DNA of 13,455 nt from Bacillota bacterium (lineage in GTDB: Bacteria > Bacillota > Clostridia > Peptostreptococcales > Anaerovoracaceae): the NCBI GenBank assembly GCA_023415235.1, contig JAEZLP010000024.1:1-13455 (forward strand), in the 5' to 3' direction. Shown in pieces: positions 1 through 6,399 of this stretch. The position numbers were made by a program, and so were the translations under genes. Each line of letters begins with the position of its first letter. Position 1 is the stretch's first letter. The notes under the pieces are model-generated. The model did not search any database, was not told the DNA's origin, and was given only the letters and a program-made list of their open reading frames with translations.

Positions 1-204
1 CTTGGCAAATGCCTCACCCGTCGGGAAAAGGCTGTGCTGGAGATGCGCTACGGCTTAGGCGGCATGCGCCCGCAGACGCAGCGCGAAATAGCTAAAAAGA
101 CGGGCATATCGCGCTCGTATGTATATCGACATTGCTACTGCAAACTGCGAAAACGCCCTGTTTATGCGGGTTTTGAAAAAGGAATTTTTCTGTCTGCATT
201 ATAA
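1..204 (+). CDS. Sporulation-type sigma factor, C-terminal fragment (region 4), 5' end outside window
   Basis: The gene is open from base 1 in frame 1 and stops with TAA at 202-204, giving 67 residues. The visible part is sigma-70 region 4, which binds the -35 promoter element. It contains an LTRREKAVLEMRYGLGG stretch, then TQREIAKKTGISRSYV, the helix-turn-helix typical of the sporulation factors SigE and SigK. After SRSYV, family members normally continue with a residue pattern like SRIEKRALKKL, but this frame gives YRHCYCKLRKRPVYAGF, which does not fit. Frame 2 just downstream reads ENALFMRVLKKEF, closer to the expected end, so a one-base frameshift near 121-130 is possible. The gene may be a decayed remnant. 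Membership in the SigE/SigK group is fairly sure from the motif; which sigma factor it is, and whether it still works, cannot be told from this fragment. Confidence 0.72.
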   Translation, partial: LGKCLTRREKAVLEMRYGLGGMRPQTQREIAKKTGISRSYVYRHCYCKLRKRPVYAGFEKGIFLSAL

Positions 205-330
205 ACCAACGGCAGCCTTTCATCAAGTGCAGGGTGGAGAGAATTTTTGTAAGGGACTTTGGCCTCGGTCAGGATCCCTATTTTGTACCCATGAGTAATG
301 CAAACAGTCAAACGAGAAAGGAGACACACA

Positions 331-1272
331 ATGAGTACCAAAAGAACTGAAATTAAACTTGCCTCTGTGGACGACCTTTTTAAGACCCAGGATGAACGTG
401 AGGAGGACAAGCGTGAAAAGATTCAGGATATACCGCTAATTGAACTTCACCCTTTTAAAGATCATCCGTTTCAGGTCAACAAGAATGAAGAACTGCGGGA
501 ACTTGCAAAAAGCATCAAAGAAAACGGCGTGGTCACTCCTGCTATTGCAAGGCCGTATCCCGACGGCGGTTATGAGTTGATTGCAGGGCACAGACGCAAA
601 GCAGCGTGCGAAATAGCGGGGCTAATAACAATGCCAGTAGTAATTCGAGAGTTGGATGATAACGCCGCAACGGTCATCATGGTCGATTCTAATCAGCAGC
701 GTGAAAACCTGCTGCCCAGTGAAAAAGCTTTTTCGTATAAAATGAAGCTGGAAGCAATAAAAAGACAAGCTGGAAGACCTAAACAAGAAAATGGAGCCCA
801 AGTTGGGCCCAATTATGGAAAGCGTTCTTCTGATATAATCGCTGATGAATCAACCGATAGTCGAAATCAGATTAAGCGCTATATTCGTCTGACTAACCTA
901 ATACCACCAATACTTAAAATGGTGGATGAAAAGCGTATCGCCTTTAACCCTGCGGTGGAGCTATCTTACCTGCCGGGAGAGATACAAAAGAAACTGCTTG
1001 AAATCATGGAATTGCAGCAGAGCACACCATCGCTATCCCAGGCGCAGCATATGAAACAGCTTAGCGCCGAAGGGAAGCTAAATGAAGATATTATGCTTGA
1101 ACTGCTTTCGGGAGAGAAGCCGAATCAGAAAGAGAAGCTGAGTATCAAGCGAGACCAAATTGAGAAGTACTTTCCAAAAGAATATACGGTGCAGCAAATT
1201 GAGGACACCATACTGAAACTGCTTGAAGACTGGCACAGAAAGCGGCTTAGAGACCGGGAGCAATCACGGTAG
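331..1272 (+). CDS. ParB/RepB/Spo0J family partition-like DNA-binding protein
   Basis: The product is 313 residues long. ATG 331 is chosen over the in-frame ATG 298 because GAAAGGAG sits 8-15 bases upstream of it, and MSTKRTEIKLASVDDLF is a natural N-terminus. ParB proteins bind parS-like DNA and spread along it with CTP; plasmid and integrative-element versions serve partition or replication control. The ParB N-terminal domain covers about residues 33-125, with ENGVVTP (64-70) and the signature GHRR at 86-89. The linker ENLLPSEKA (125-133) leads into the helix-turn-helix region (about 128-215). The C-terminal 90 residues are helical and charged. No parA is visible beside it. This short, lone ParB is common on clostridial conjugative elements, and the neighbouring tnpV supports a mobile-element origin. 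The family assignment is strong; a role in partition is inferred. Confidence 0.9.
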   Translation: MSTKRTEIKLASVDDLFKTQDEREEDKREKIQDIPLIELHPFKDHPFQVNKNEELRELAKSIKENGVVTPAIARPYPDGGYELIAGHRRKAACEIAGLITMPVVIRELDDNAATVIMVDSNQQRENLLPSEKAFSYKMKLEAIKRQAGRPKQENGAQVGPNYGKRSSDIIADESTDSRNQIKRYIRLTNLIPPILKMVDEKRIAFNPAVELSYLPGEIQKKLLEIMELQQSTPSLSQAQHMKQLSAEGKLNEDIMLELLSGEKPNQKEKLSIKRDQIEKYFPKEYTVQQIEDTILKLLEDWHRKRLRDREQSR

Positions 1273-1304
1273 AAAAAAAGGTATGCGGGGACGCCTGCAT
1301 ACCT
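1273..1304 (-). terminator. Hairpin with T-tract on the minus strand, just after parB
   Basis: An 11-bp stem (arms 1279-1289 and 1294-1304, one G-T pair, loop of 4) begins within a few bases of the parB stop. Seven A residues at 1273-1279 precede it on the + strand, so on the minus strand the hairpin is followed by a run of T, the form of an intrinsic terminator. On the + strand the sequence after the stem is not T-rich. It could stop antisense transcription or act weakly in both directions. No convincing minus-strand gene lies to its right. Confidence 0.5.
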
Positions 1305-1421
1305 GATTCGATTCTGATAACGCCCTGAAAAAAAGCAAAATTCTACACCAGGGGAGGAGTCTGCCCTTTTGTTTTCGTAAGATTCCATGCCGTTTTCCCC
1401 CTCTCAGACTCACCCCCTTTA

Positions 1422-1486
1422 TTACCAGCCGAAAAGAATAATACCAGCCGGAAAAAGAAAATTTAAGTTCTATTATCGGCTGGTAA
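1422..1486. repeat. Nested inverted copies of a CGGCTGGTAA motif upstream of the 69-residue ORF
   Basis: TTACCAGCCGA at 1422-1432 is the exact reverse complement of TCGGCTGGTAA at 1476-1486. Between them lies another inward copy, TACCAGCCGG at 1442-1451. The right-hand copy can therefore pair with either left-hand copy, giving two mutually exclusive stems in a transcript ending just before the ribosome binding site of the next ORF. These copies could be operator sites, an RNA switch or element ends. The repeats are read directly from the sequence; their role is unknown. Confidence 0.6.
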
Positions 1487-1749
1487 ATAAACTATAAAGG
1501 AGTTTATATTATGAAAAACAAAGAAAACGAATATCCGGGTTATATACAATACCCTGAGGATGTTAAGAAACGAGTAGAGAATGTATTTGCATGGACATTG
1601 GAGCATAACCCTTATCCTGAAAGCATTAGGGATAGGATATTATGGATACATAGTATGGAGAAGGCCTTAAAGCATATCGAATCCGAATCGCTATTGCTGT
1701 CCGAAATAGCTCAGAAGTAGCAGAATTGCTTTTCTTTTTCCGGCTGGTA
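1442..1749. repeat. Perfect 20-bp inverted repeat flanking the 69-residue ORF
   Basis: TACCAGCCGGAAAAAGAAAA at 1442-1461 has its exact reverse complement at 1730-1749. The two arms enclose 268 bp that hold a single ORF with its own ribosome binding site. The repeat ends are sharp: the bases just outside and just inside do not pair. No target-site duplication is evident beside the outer ends. The arrangement looks like a small terminal-inverted-repeat element of 308 bp, or like paired binding sites bracketing a gene. A further copy of the core, CCGGCTGGTAA, lies inside tnpV at 1997-2007. Confidence 0.6.
1511..1720 (+). CDS. Hypothetical protein of 69 residues inside an inverted-repeat pair
   Basis: I do not recognise this protein. 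The ORF starts at ATG 1511 with AAAGGAG at 1496-1502, eight bases upstream, and ends with TAG at 1718-1720. The product is charged and probably mostly helical, with aromatic residues in the first half (YPGYIQYPEDV, FAWTLEH) and a helix-like second half (ILWIHSMEKALKHIESESLLLSEIAQ). It has no cysteine cluster, signal peptide, membrane segment or obvious helix-turn-helix. It lies between parB and tnpV, and the 20-bp inverted repeat brackets it. The strong ribosome binding site argues that it is translated. A small accessory or regulatory protein of the mobile element is the most likely class, without direct evidence. Confidence 0.6.
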   Translation: MKNKENEYPGYIQYPEDVKKRVENVFAWTLEHNPYPESIRDRILWIHSMEKALKHIESESLLLSEIAQK

Positions 1750-1784
1750 AACTGGGGATAGGAATAGTTTTAGGAGGTGTAAAT

Positions 1785-2138
1785 ATGCCTGAGATTACAT
1801 ACACACAAGTTGGAGATTATTTGCTGCCGGACCTTATTGTAGACGACGAAGCACAGTCGGCTTATGGAAAATACGGTATGCTGCGCAAGCGCTGGTTGAA
1901 AGAAAAACGCAAAGGTACTTACGCGCAGATGCTCCTTTCGGGTCGGCTTAACCAACATTTGACTGAGACCGACACGCTTGTGCATGATTTCCTTTCCCGG
2001 CTGGTAAAAGAAATAGCAGCGAAGCAGGGCATTGATGAGGCGTTTAAAGCACGTGACCAGTTTGCCTGGGTCGGAGCAATGAACATGATAAAAGCACAAG
2101 CGGAAGAAATTGTGTTAGCAAAGTACGTTTATTGCTGA
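1785..2138 (+). CDS. tnpV: TnpV family transposon-encoded protein
   Basis: The product is 117 residues. ATG 1785 follows GGAGG (1772-1776) at 8 bases. The layout matches my recollection of the TnpV family of Tn4451-type clostridial transposons. It has an N-terminal TYTQVGDYLLPDL, then a basic stretch around residues 30-45 (LRKRWLKEKRKGTYAQML), then LSGRLNQHL and SRLVKEIA. The C-terminus is WVGAMNMIKAQAEEIVLAKYVY, close to the usual W(V)xxMNxIxxxAEEIV. The length is normal for the family and no frame disruption is seen. TnpV proteins have no firmly known biochemical role; they travel on transposons and conjugative elements. Here the gene marks mobile DNA next to parB, with no recombinase or relaxase in view, so the element extends outside the window or has been eroded. 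Confidence 0.85.
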   Translation: MPEITYTQVGDYLLPDLIVDDEAQSAYGKYGMLRKRWLKEKRKGTYAQMLLSGRLNQHLTETDTLVHDFLSRLVKEIAAKQGIDEAFKARDQFAWVGAMNMIKAQAEEIVLAKYVYC

Positions 2139-2538
2139 AATGTACCTGCACTGGACATAGAAGCCATCTTCTGACAAGTTGCACTTATTTCTAATAAAAC
2201 CATAATAGTGCATATCTTGCATAAGTATTATTGTTTTGAACCATTAAGGTTTAATATATGTTCGCTTGAGTTTTGTAATCGGTATCCACCTGTTTTCTCA
2301 CTGCCTATTCAGCTTGATGTGTGACACGAACGTACGGACGAGATGCCGCATTGGCTCTACCTGCTCAAATCGAACGCTGCAATAAGGGGATGGTTGACAG
2401 TTTGCTAGACGGGCGTAATTAGCCCAAGCACTGGAACGTCAAACCAATTACCCCTTCATTGTAGCGTAAGCATGAGAAAGTTTTAAAGCATGACAGGCGG
2501 CCATGCCATAACCCTCATGTATTGGTGTATCAAGCACT

Positions 2539-2629
2539 GGATTTTGTCTCCCAAAATTCGTTGCTGCGGTGCAGCAAGCACGGCATTTGTGCTACAAATG
2601 CCGCTTGTTAGGGAAAACATTTCCCTAAC
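2539..2629. repeat. Array of four consecutive hairpins
   Basis: Four stem-loops follow one another with 1-3 spacer bases. The first pairs 2539-2546 with 2552-2559 (8 bp with one G-T, loop 5). The second pairs 2561-2567 with 2571-2577 (7 bp, loop 3). The third pairs 2581-2590 with 2594-2603 (10 bp, loop 3). The fourth pairs 2607-2616 with 2620-2629 (10 bp, loop 3). All but one closing pair are Watson-Crick. No T-tract follows, so they are not ordinary terminators. Candidates are a single-strand recognition region such as an origin of transfer, a repeat of the REP kind, or a structured RNA. Confidence 0.75.
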
Positions 2630-2704
2630 GACCCTTTAAGATAATTTAGAGCCTTTTGAGGTCGTTTGAATCATAATCACGTTATGTATTACCAGTATAA
2701 TTCC

Positions 2705-2733
2705 TTGAATAATCAAGCAATCTGTTGTAAGAT
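2705..2733 (+). promoter_or_regulatory. Weak candidate promoter for the rml operon
   Basis: TTGAAT (2705-2710) and TAAGAT (2728-2733) are separated by 17 bases, each matching four of six consensus positions. They lie about 47 bases before the rmlD start. A perfect TATAAT occurs slightly upstream at 2696-2701 but lacks a recognisable -35 partner. One of the two probably drives the operon; the sequence alone does not decide which. Confidence 0.3.
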
Positions 2734-2779
2734 GTACGGTGAAAATTGTTTATAGTAAATAAGCAGTGAGGATGATTAC

Positions 2780-3643
2780 GTGATACTGATTATCGGTTCA
2801 AACGGCCAATTGGGCCGACAGATGCAAAAAACGCTCACCACGCACGGTCAAACGTTCGCAGCGTATGATTATCCGGATATCGATGTCGCCCGGCCGGAAG
2901 GGGTTAGGGAACTGGTCGCAGCGGTCCGGCCGCAGGCGGTTGTGAACTGTGCGGCTTATACCAATGTAGACAAATCGGAGGCCGATGAAGAAGCGGCTTA
3001 CAGTATCAACGCGCTAGGTTCAAAATACCTGGCGCAAGCTTGCGCGGATGCGAAGATTGAACTGGTCCACATTTCTACGGACTACGTATTCAGTGGAGAA
3101 CCGCCCATTGAAAATGGTATACCAAGGCCATATGTCGAGGAAGATCCCTGTGGCCCGGCAACGGCATACGGCCGGACCAAGCTGGCAGGAGAATGTTTCG
3201 TGCAGGAAAACTGCGATAAGTGGTATATTCTGCGTACTGCATGGTTATATGGGGACGGACACAACTTCGTGCGGACAATGCTTCGGCTAGCAGAAACGAA
3301 CGATATAGTTAGCGTGGTGAGCGACCAGATTGGTTCGCCTACCTCTACGGTAGACCTCGCGGAAGCGGTATGTACGCTCCTTGGAACAGGCGCATACGGA
3401 CTGTACCACGCAACCTGTGAAGGACAATGCAGCTGGCGCGACCTCGCAGCGAAGATATTCGGTCTTACGGACAAGCCGATTCAGACGCTGCCTGTAACGA
3501 GCGAGGAATATTGCTGTGCACATCCCGGCGCGGCTCCGCGGCCTCGGTGGAGCGTACTGGAGAACGCGGCTTTGAAACGGGCTGGAAAGAATGTTTTCAG
3601 AAGTTGGGAAGAATCGCTCAAAGAATATTTGAAGGAAATGTAG
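2780..3643 (+). CDS. rmlD: dTDP-4-dehydrorhamnose reductase
   Basis: RmlD (RfbD) makes the last step of dTDP-L-rhamnose synthesis, reducing dTDP-4-keto-L-rhamnose with NAD(P)H in the cytosol. The product is 287 residues, the normal size. The Rossmann glycine motif GSNGQLG is at residues 6-12, STDYVF at 99-104, and the catalytic pair Y130 and K134 lies in AYGRTK. The C-terminal substrate domain has TSEY near residue 240. The start is GTG 2780, preceded by GTGAGG at 2766-2771; an ATG at 2772 meets a stop at once. It is the first gene of the operon rmlD-rmlA-rmlC-rmlB, 27 bp before rmlA. A second, broken rmlD lies at 7761-8327; this copy appears to be the working one. Confidence 0.96.
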   Translation: MILIIGSNGQLGRQMQKTLTTHGQTFAAYDYPDIDVARPEGVRELVAAVRPQAVVNCAAYTNVDKSEADEEAAYSINALGSKYLAQACADAKIELVHISTDYVFSGEPPIENGIPRPYVEEDPCGPATAYGRTKLAGECFVQENCDKWYILRTAWLYGDGHNFVRTMLRLAETNDIVSVVSDQIGSPTSTVDLAEAVCTLLGTGAYGLYHATCEGQCSWRDLAAKIFGLTDKPIQTLPVTSEEYCCAHPGAAPRPRWSVLENAALKRAGKNVFRSWEESLKEYLKEM

Positions 3644-3670
3644 AAAAACAAAAGGAGCAAGTAAAGAAGC

Positions 3671-4558
3671 ATGAAGGGAATCATTCTTGCGGGGGGTTCA
3701 GGAACGCGTCTGTATCCGATCACAAAATCGGTATCTAAACAACTATTGCCGGTTTACGACAAGCCTATGATTTATTATCCGCTGTCTACGCTGATGCTGG
3801 CGGGGATTCGGGATATACTGATCATTTCGACGCCGACCGACTTACCCATGTTTGAAAAGCTGTTCGGCAGCGGAGAGGAACTGGGACTGAACTTTTCCTA
3901 TAAGGTTCAGCAGGCGCCGAATGGCCTTGCTGAAGCTTTTATTATTGGTGAAGAGTTTGTCGAGAACGACCCTTGCGCGCTGGTGCTGGGGGACAACATC
4001 TTCTATGGACAAGGCTTCACACAAAGCATACAGCGGGCGGCTCAGTTGAAAGAGGGCGCGGTAATCTTTGGCTACTATGTCAATGAACCGCGCGCGTACG
4101 GCGTTGTGGAATTCGATAAAAGCGGAAAAGCCATCTCTATTGAAGAAAAACCAAGCCAACCTCATTCGAACTATGCAGTGCCCGGTTTGTACTTTTACGA
4201 TAACGACGTGGTTCAAATTGCGAAGAGCATCAAACCGTCGGCAAGAGGCGAGTTGGAGATAACCACGGTCAACGAGACCTATCTCAATAATGGGAAGCTT
4301 AATGTTGAGATACTGGGGCGCGGCACAGCGTGGCTTGATACAGGTACGCACGAGGACCTGATTGCAGCGGGGAACTATGTGGCAACGATCCAAAAACGGC
4401 AGGGCTTGTATATATCCTGCATCGAAGAGATCGCCTTCCGCATGGGGTATATCGATAGCACCCAGCTAAGACGGTTGGCTCAACCGCTCATTAAAACTGA
4501 ATACGGACAGTATATCGAGAAGATGGCGGAGGGAGGCTATGTGGATGGCGAGTATTAA
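3671..4558 (+). CDS. rmlA: Glucose-1-phosphate thymidylyltransferase
   Basis: RmlA (RfbA) couples dTTP and glucose-1-phosphate to dTDP-glucose and pyrophosphate, the first and usually feedback-regulated step of the pathway. The product is 295 residues, typical of the short RmlA class. The nucleotide-binding signature GGSGTRLYP is at residues 8-16, QAPNGLAEAF at 81-90, the metal-binding LGDN at 106-109, EEKP at 158-161, RGELEIT at 192-198 and WLDTGT at 221-226. All expected motifs are intact. AAAGGAG stands 13 bases before ATG 3671, a little far, but no other start gives the canonical MKGIILAGG. The end overlaps the start of rmlC, so translation of the two is probably coupled. Confidence 0.97.
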   Translation: MKGIILAGGSGTRLYPITKSVSKQLLPVYDKPMIYYPLSTLMLAGIRDILIISTPTDLPMFEKLFGSGEELGLNFSYKVQQAPNGLAEAFIIGEEFVENDPCALVLGDNIFYGQGFTQSIQRAAQLKEGAVIFGYYVNEPRAYGVVEFDKSGKAISIEEKPSQPHSNYAVPGLYFYDNDVVQIAKSIKPSARGELEITTVNETYLNNGKLNVEILGRGTAWLDTGTHEDLIAAGNYVATIQKRQGLYISCIEEIAFRMGYIDSTQLRRLAQPLIKTEYGQYIEKMAEGGYVDGEY

Positions 4559-5099
4559 GGTCGTCGAGACACAGATCAAAGACCTGGTCATCATTGAACC
4601 ACAAGTATTTGGCGACGACCGGGGCTATTTCATGGAAACCTACAACCGGCAGGTATTTGCCGATGCAGGCCTCCGCATGACGTTCGTGCAGGACAACCAA
4701 TCCAAGTCGAAGAAGGGCGTACTTAGAGGCCTGCATCTGCAGACTCAGTTCTCTCAGGGCAAGCTGGTTCGCGTGATTTTCGGCGAAGTATATGACGTGA
4801 GTGTGGATCTCCGACAAGGGTCGCCGACATACGGACAGTATGCGGGCGTTAACCTTTCCGGCGATAATAAGCGTATGTTCTACATTCCAGAAGGGTTTGC
4901 GCATGGTTTTCTGGTGCTTTCCGATGAAGCGGTGTTTACCTATAAATGCACGGAGCTGTATCATCCGGAGTTCGACGCCGGAATTGTCTGGAACGATCCC
5001 GATATCGGCATAGAGTGGCCAATGGATGGTATCAATGTGCTGCTGTCAGAAAAGGATAAAAAGCTGCCGACGCTCAAAGAGGCGGGCTTTGCATTTTAA
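4539..5099 (+). CDS. rmlC: dTDP-4-dehydrorhamnose 3,5-epimerase
   Basis: RmlC (RfbC) epimerises C3 and C5 of dTDP-4-keto-6-deoxyglucose to give the L-rhamno form. The product is 186 residues with a cupin fold. Counting from ATG 4539, GVLRGLHLQ carries the catalytic base H66. FYIPEGFAHGFLVL (114-127) is the cupin core, the YKCTELY stretch (135-141) supplies the likely acid tyrosine, and WNDPDIGIEWP (151-161) holds the aspartate partner. The start is ambiguous: overlapping GGAGG motifs at 4528-4532 and 4532-4536 suit ATG 4539 and ATG 4545 respectively, and the second would give MASIKVVET. With ATG 4539 the gene overlaps rmlA by 20 bp. An 17-bp gap separates it from rmlB. Confidence 0.96.
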   Translation: MWMASIKVVETQIKDLVIIEPQVFGDDRGYFMETYNRQVFADAGLRMTFVQDNQSKSKKGVLRGLHLQTQFSQGKLVRVIFGEVYDVSVDLRQGSPTYGQYAGVNLSGDNKRMFYIPEGFAHGFLVLSDEAVFTYKCTELYHPEFDAGIVWNDPDIGIEWPMDGINVLLSEKDKKLPTLKEAGFAF

Positions 5100-5116
5100 A
5101 AAGAGAGAGGGACAAA

Positions 5117-6175
5117 ATGAAGAAAGTACTGATCACCGGCGGAGCCGGTTTTATAGGCACAAACTTTGTTAAATATATTTATAGAACGCACAAGGATTGG
5201 TCGATAATTAATCTGGACGCGTTGACTTATGCGGGGAATTTGGAGAACCTTAAAGAACTGGAAGGGGCTCCCCGCTACGCCTTCGTTAAAGGCGATATTA
5301 CTGACAGAGGATTAATATCGCGCTTTTTTGACGAATACGATTTTGACTACGTCGTCAATTTTGCTGCGGAAAGCCATGTGGACCGTAGCATTCGGGAGCC
5401 GGAAATATTTTTAAAGACGAATGTACTGGGTACACAGTGCCTGCTTGACAGCGCTAAAGCAAAATGGCAGATAGGCAAAGATGGAGAAGGATATCCGGTC
5501 TACCGTGAAGGGGTAAAATATCTGCAGGTATCTACCGATGAGGTGTACGGTGCGCTGGGCAAAACAGGTATGTTTACCGAAACGACGCCGATATCGCCCA
5601 ATAGCCCATATTCGGCGAGCAAGGCATCCGCGGATATGGTGGTGCGCGCTTATGGTCAAACGTTCCATCTGCCGGTCAACATCACGCGTTGCTCCAACAA
5701 CTACGGGCCGTATCAGTTTCCTGAAAAGTTAATTCCACTGATGATCGGCAATGTGCTTGAAGGAAAACCGCTACCGGTTTACGGTGACGGTATGCAGGTG
5801 CGCGACTGGTTACACGTGGCGGATCACTGCAGTGCGATCGATACAGTATTGAATAAAGGGCGCATCGGCGAGGTCTATAATATCGGCGGAAATAACGAAC
5901 GGGCCAATATTGAAATTGTTCGGCTGGTTATAAAAACGCTGGGGAAGGACGAATCGCTGATCAGGCATGTGGAGGACCGACTAGGCCATGACAGGCGCTA
6001 CGCGATTGACAACAGTAAGATCACGTCAGAACTCGGATGGTCTCCGGTGTATACCTTCGAACGCGGCATGACGGAGACGATCGATTGGTATTGTGCAAAC
6101 CGCGAATGGCTTGACAATGTTCGTAGTGGTGCGTACATGGAGTATTATCAACAGTATTACAGCGAGAAAAATTGA
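5117..6175 (+). CDS. rmlB: dTDP-glucose 4,6-dehydratase
   Basis: RmlB (RfbB) converts dTDP-glucose to dTDP-4-keto-6-deoxyglucose using bound NAD+. The product is 352 residues, an extended short-chain dehydrogenase of normal length. The cofactor motif GGAGFIG is at residues 8-14, NFAAESHVDRS at 81-91, the family-specific catalytic triplet TDE at 140-142 and the pair Y165/K169 in YSASK. RCSNNYGP follows in the second third. GAGAGGG lies about 6 bases before ATG 5117. It is the last gene of the rml operon: an intrinsic terminator begins 55 bp after its stop. The order D-A-C-B is not the most common one, but the four genes form a complete pathway. Confidence 0.97.
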   Translation: MKKVLITGGAGFIGTNFVKYIYRTHKDWSIINLDALTYAGNLENLKELEGAPRYAFVKGDITDRGLISRFFDEYDFDYVVNFAAESHVDRSIREPEIFLKTNVLGTQCLLDSAKAKWQIGKDGEGYPVYREGVKYLQVSTDEVYGALGKTGMFTETTPISPNSPYSASKASADMVVRAYGQTFHLPVNITRCSNNYGPYQFPEKLIPLMIGNVLEGKPLPVYGDGMQVRDWLHVADHCSAIDTVLNKGRIGEVYNIGGNNERANIEIVRLVIKTLGKDESLIRHVEDRLGHDRRYAIDNSKITSELGWSPVYTFERGMTETIDWYCANREWLDNVRSGAYMEYYQQYYSEKN

Positions 6176-6230
6176 GGATTTAAATAACCTACACGCGTAC
6201 TCTATCTAGGCAGGTTAAACAATACCAATG

Positions 6231-6262
6231 AAAGGAACTCTGGAATATAGGGTTCCTTTTAT
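6231..6262 (+). terminator. Intrinsic terminator of the rml operon
   Basis: AAAGGAACTC at 6231-6240 pairs with 6250-6259 (10 bp with one T-G pair) around a 9-base loop, and the 3' arm runs into TTTTAT. It lies 55 bases after the rmlB stop and before the promoter of the next gene, so it separates the rhamnose operon from the glycosyltransferase gene. Confidence 0.75.
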
Positions 6263-6327
6263 AATGATTGCGAGGTATGGCCATAAACAAAGGAACGAAA
6301 CAATCTACTGATATCAATCCGGAATTG

Positions 6328-6336
6328 TGCTATAAT
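6328..6336 (+). promoter_or_regulatory. Extended -10 promoter of the glycosyltransferase gene
   Basis: TGCTATAAT at 6328-6336 is a perfect extended -10 element (TGn plus TATAAT). The -35 position 17 bases upstream (6308-6313, CTGATA) is poor, as is common for extended -10 promoters. It lies between the upstream terminator and ATG 6400, leaving a leader of about 55-60 bases. It also argues against the longer reading of the next gene from 6268. Confidence 0.6.
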
Positions 6337-6399
6337 AGTCATTATGCGCGACGGCATAATCCGTACGCAGATTTAAATGGTATATATAGGAGGGATGCG

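Larger units (their letters stand above)
2139..2779. other. Non-coding stretch between tnpV and rmlD (641 bp)
   Basis: No ORF here has a convincing start, ribosome binding site or recognisable product. Short open stretches, for example around 2310-2420, match nothing I know. An 11-bp direct repeat, CAAGCACTGGA, occurs at 2425-2435 and 2531-2541. The notable content is the array of four hairpins at 2539-2629. Downstream of it, 2640-2779 is AT-rich and must hold the promoter and leader of the rhamnose operon. The boundary between the mobile element and the polysaccharide locus probably falls in this stretch, but I cannot place it. Confidence 0.5.

Noticed and set aside
298..330. Earlier ParB start at ATG 298
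   Set aside because: No ribosome binding site precedes it, while ATG 331 has one at good distance and a natural N-terminus.
2300..2420. Short open frames between tnpV and rmlD as a transposase or resolvase remnant
   Set aside because: None has a start signal, and the translated stretches match no family I can name.
2425..2541. Direct repeat CAAGCACTGGA (2425-2435 and 2531-2541) as element ends or att sites
   Set aside because: Eleven bases without further structure or integrase sites is too little to call an attachment site.
2539..2629. The hairpin array as a CRISPR or as a terminator
   Set aside because: The four stems differ in sequence and have no spacer regularity, and no T-run follows them.
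3082..3523. Minus-strand open frames inside the rml genes
   Set aside because: They lie wholly within well-supported + strand genes, have no ribosome binding sites and encode no recognisable product.
6268..6399. N-terminal extension of the glycosyltransferase from a TTG at 6268
   Set aside because: The added 44 residues do not resemble the family, no ribosome binding site precedes the TTG, and a perfect extended -10 promoter lies inside. ATG 6400 has a strong AGGAGGG and gives the canonical N-terminus.
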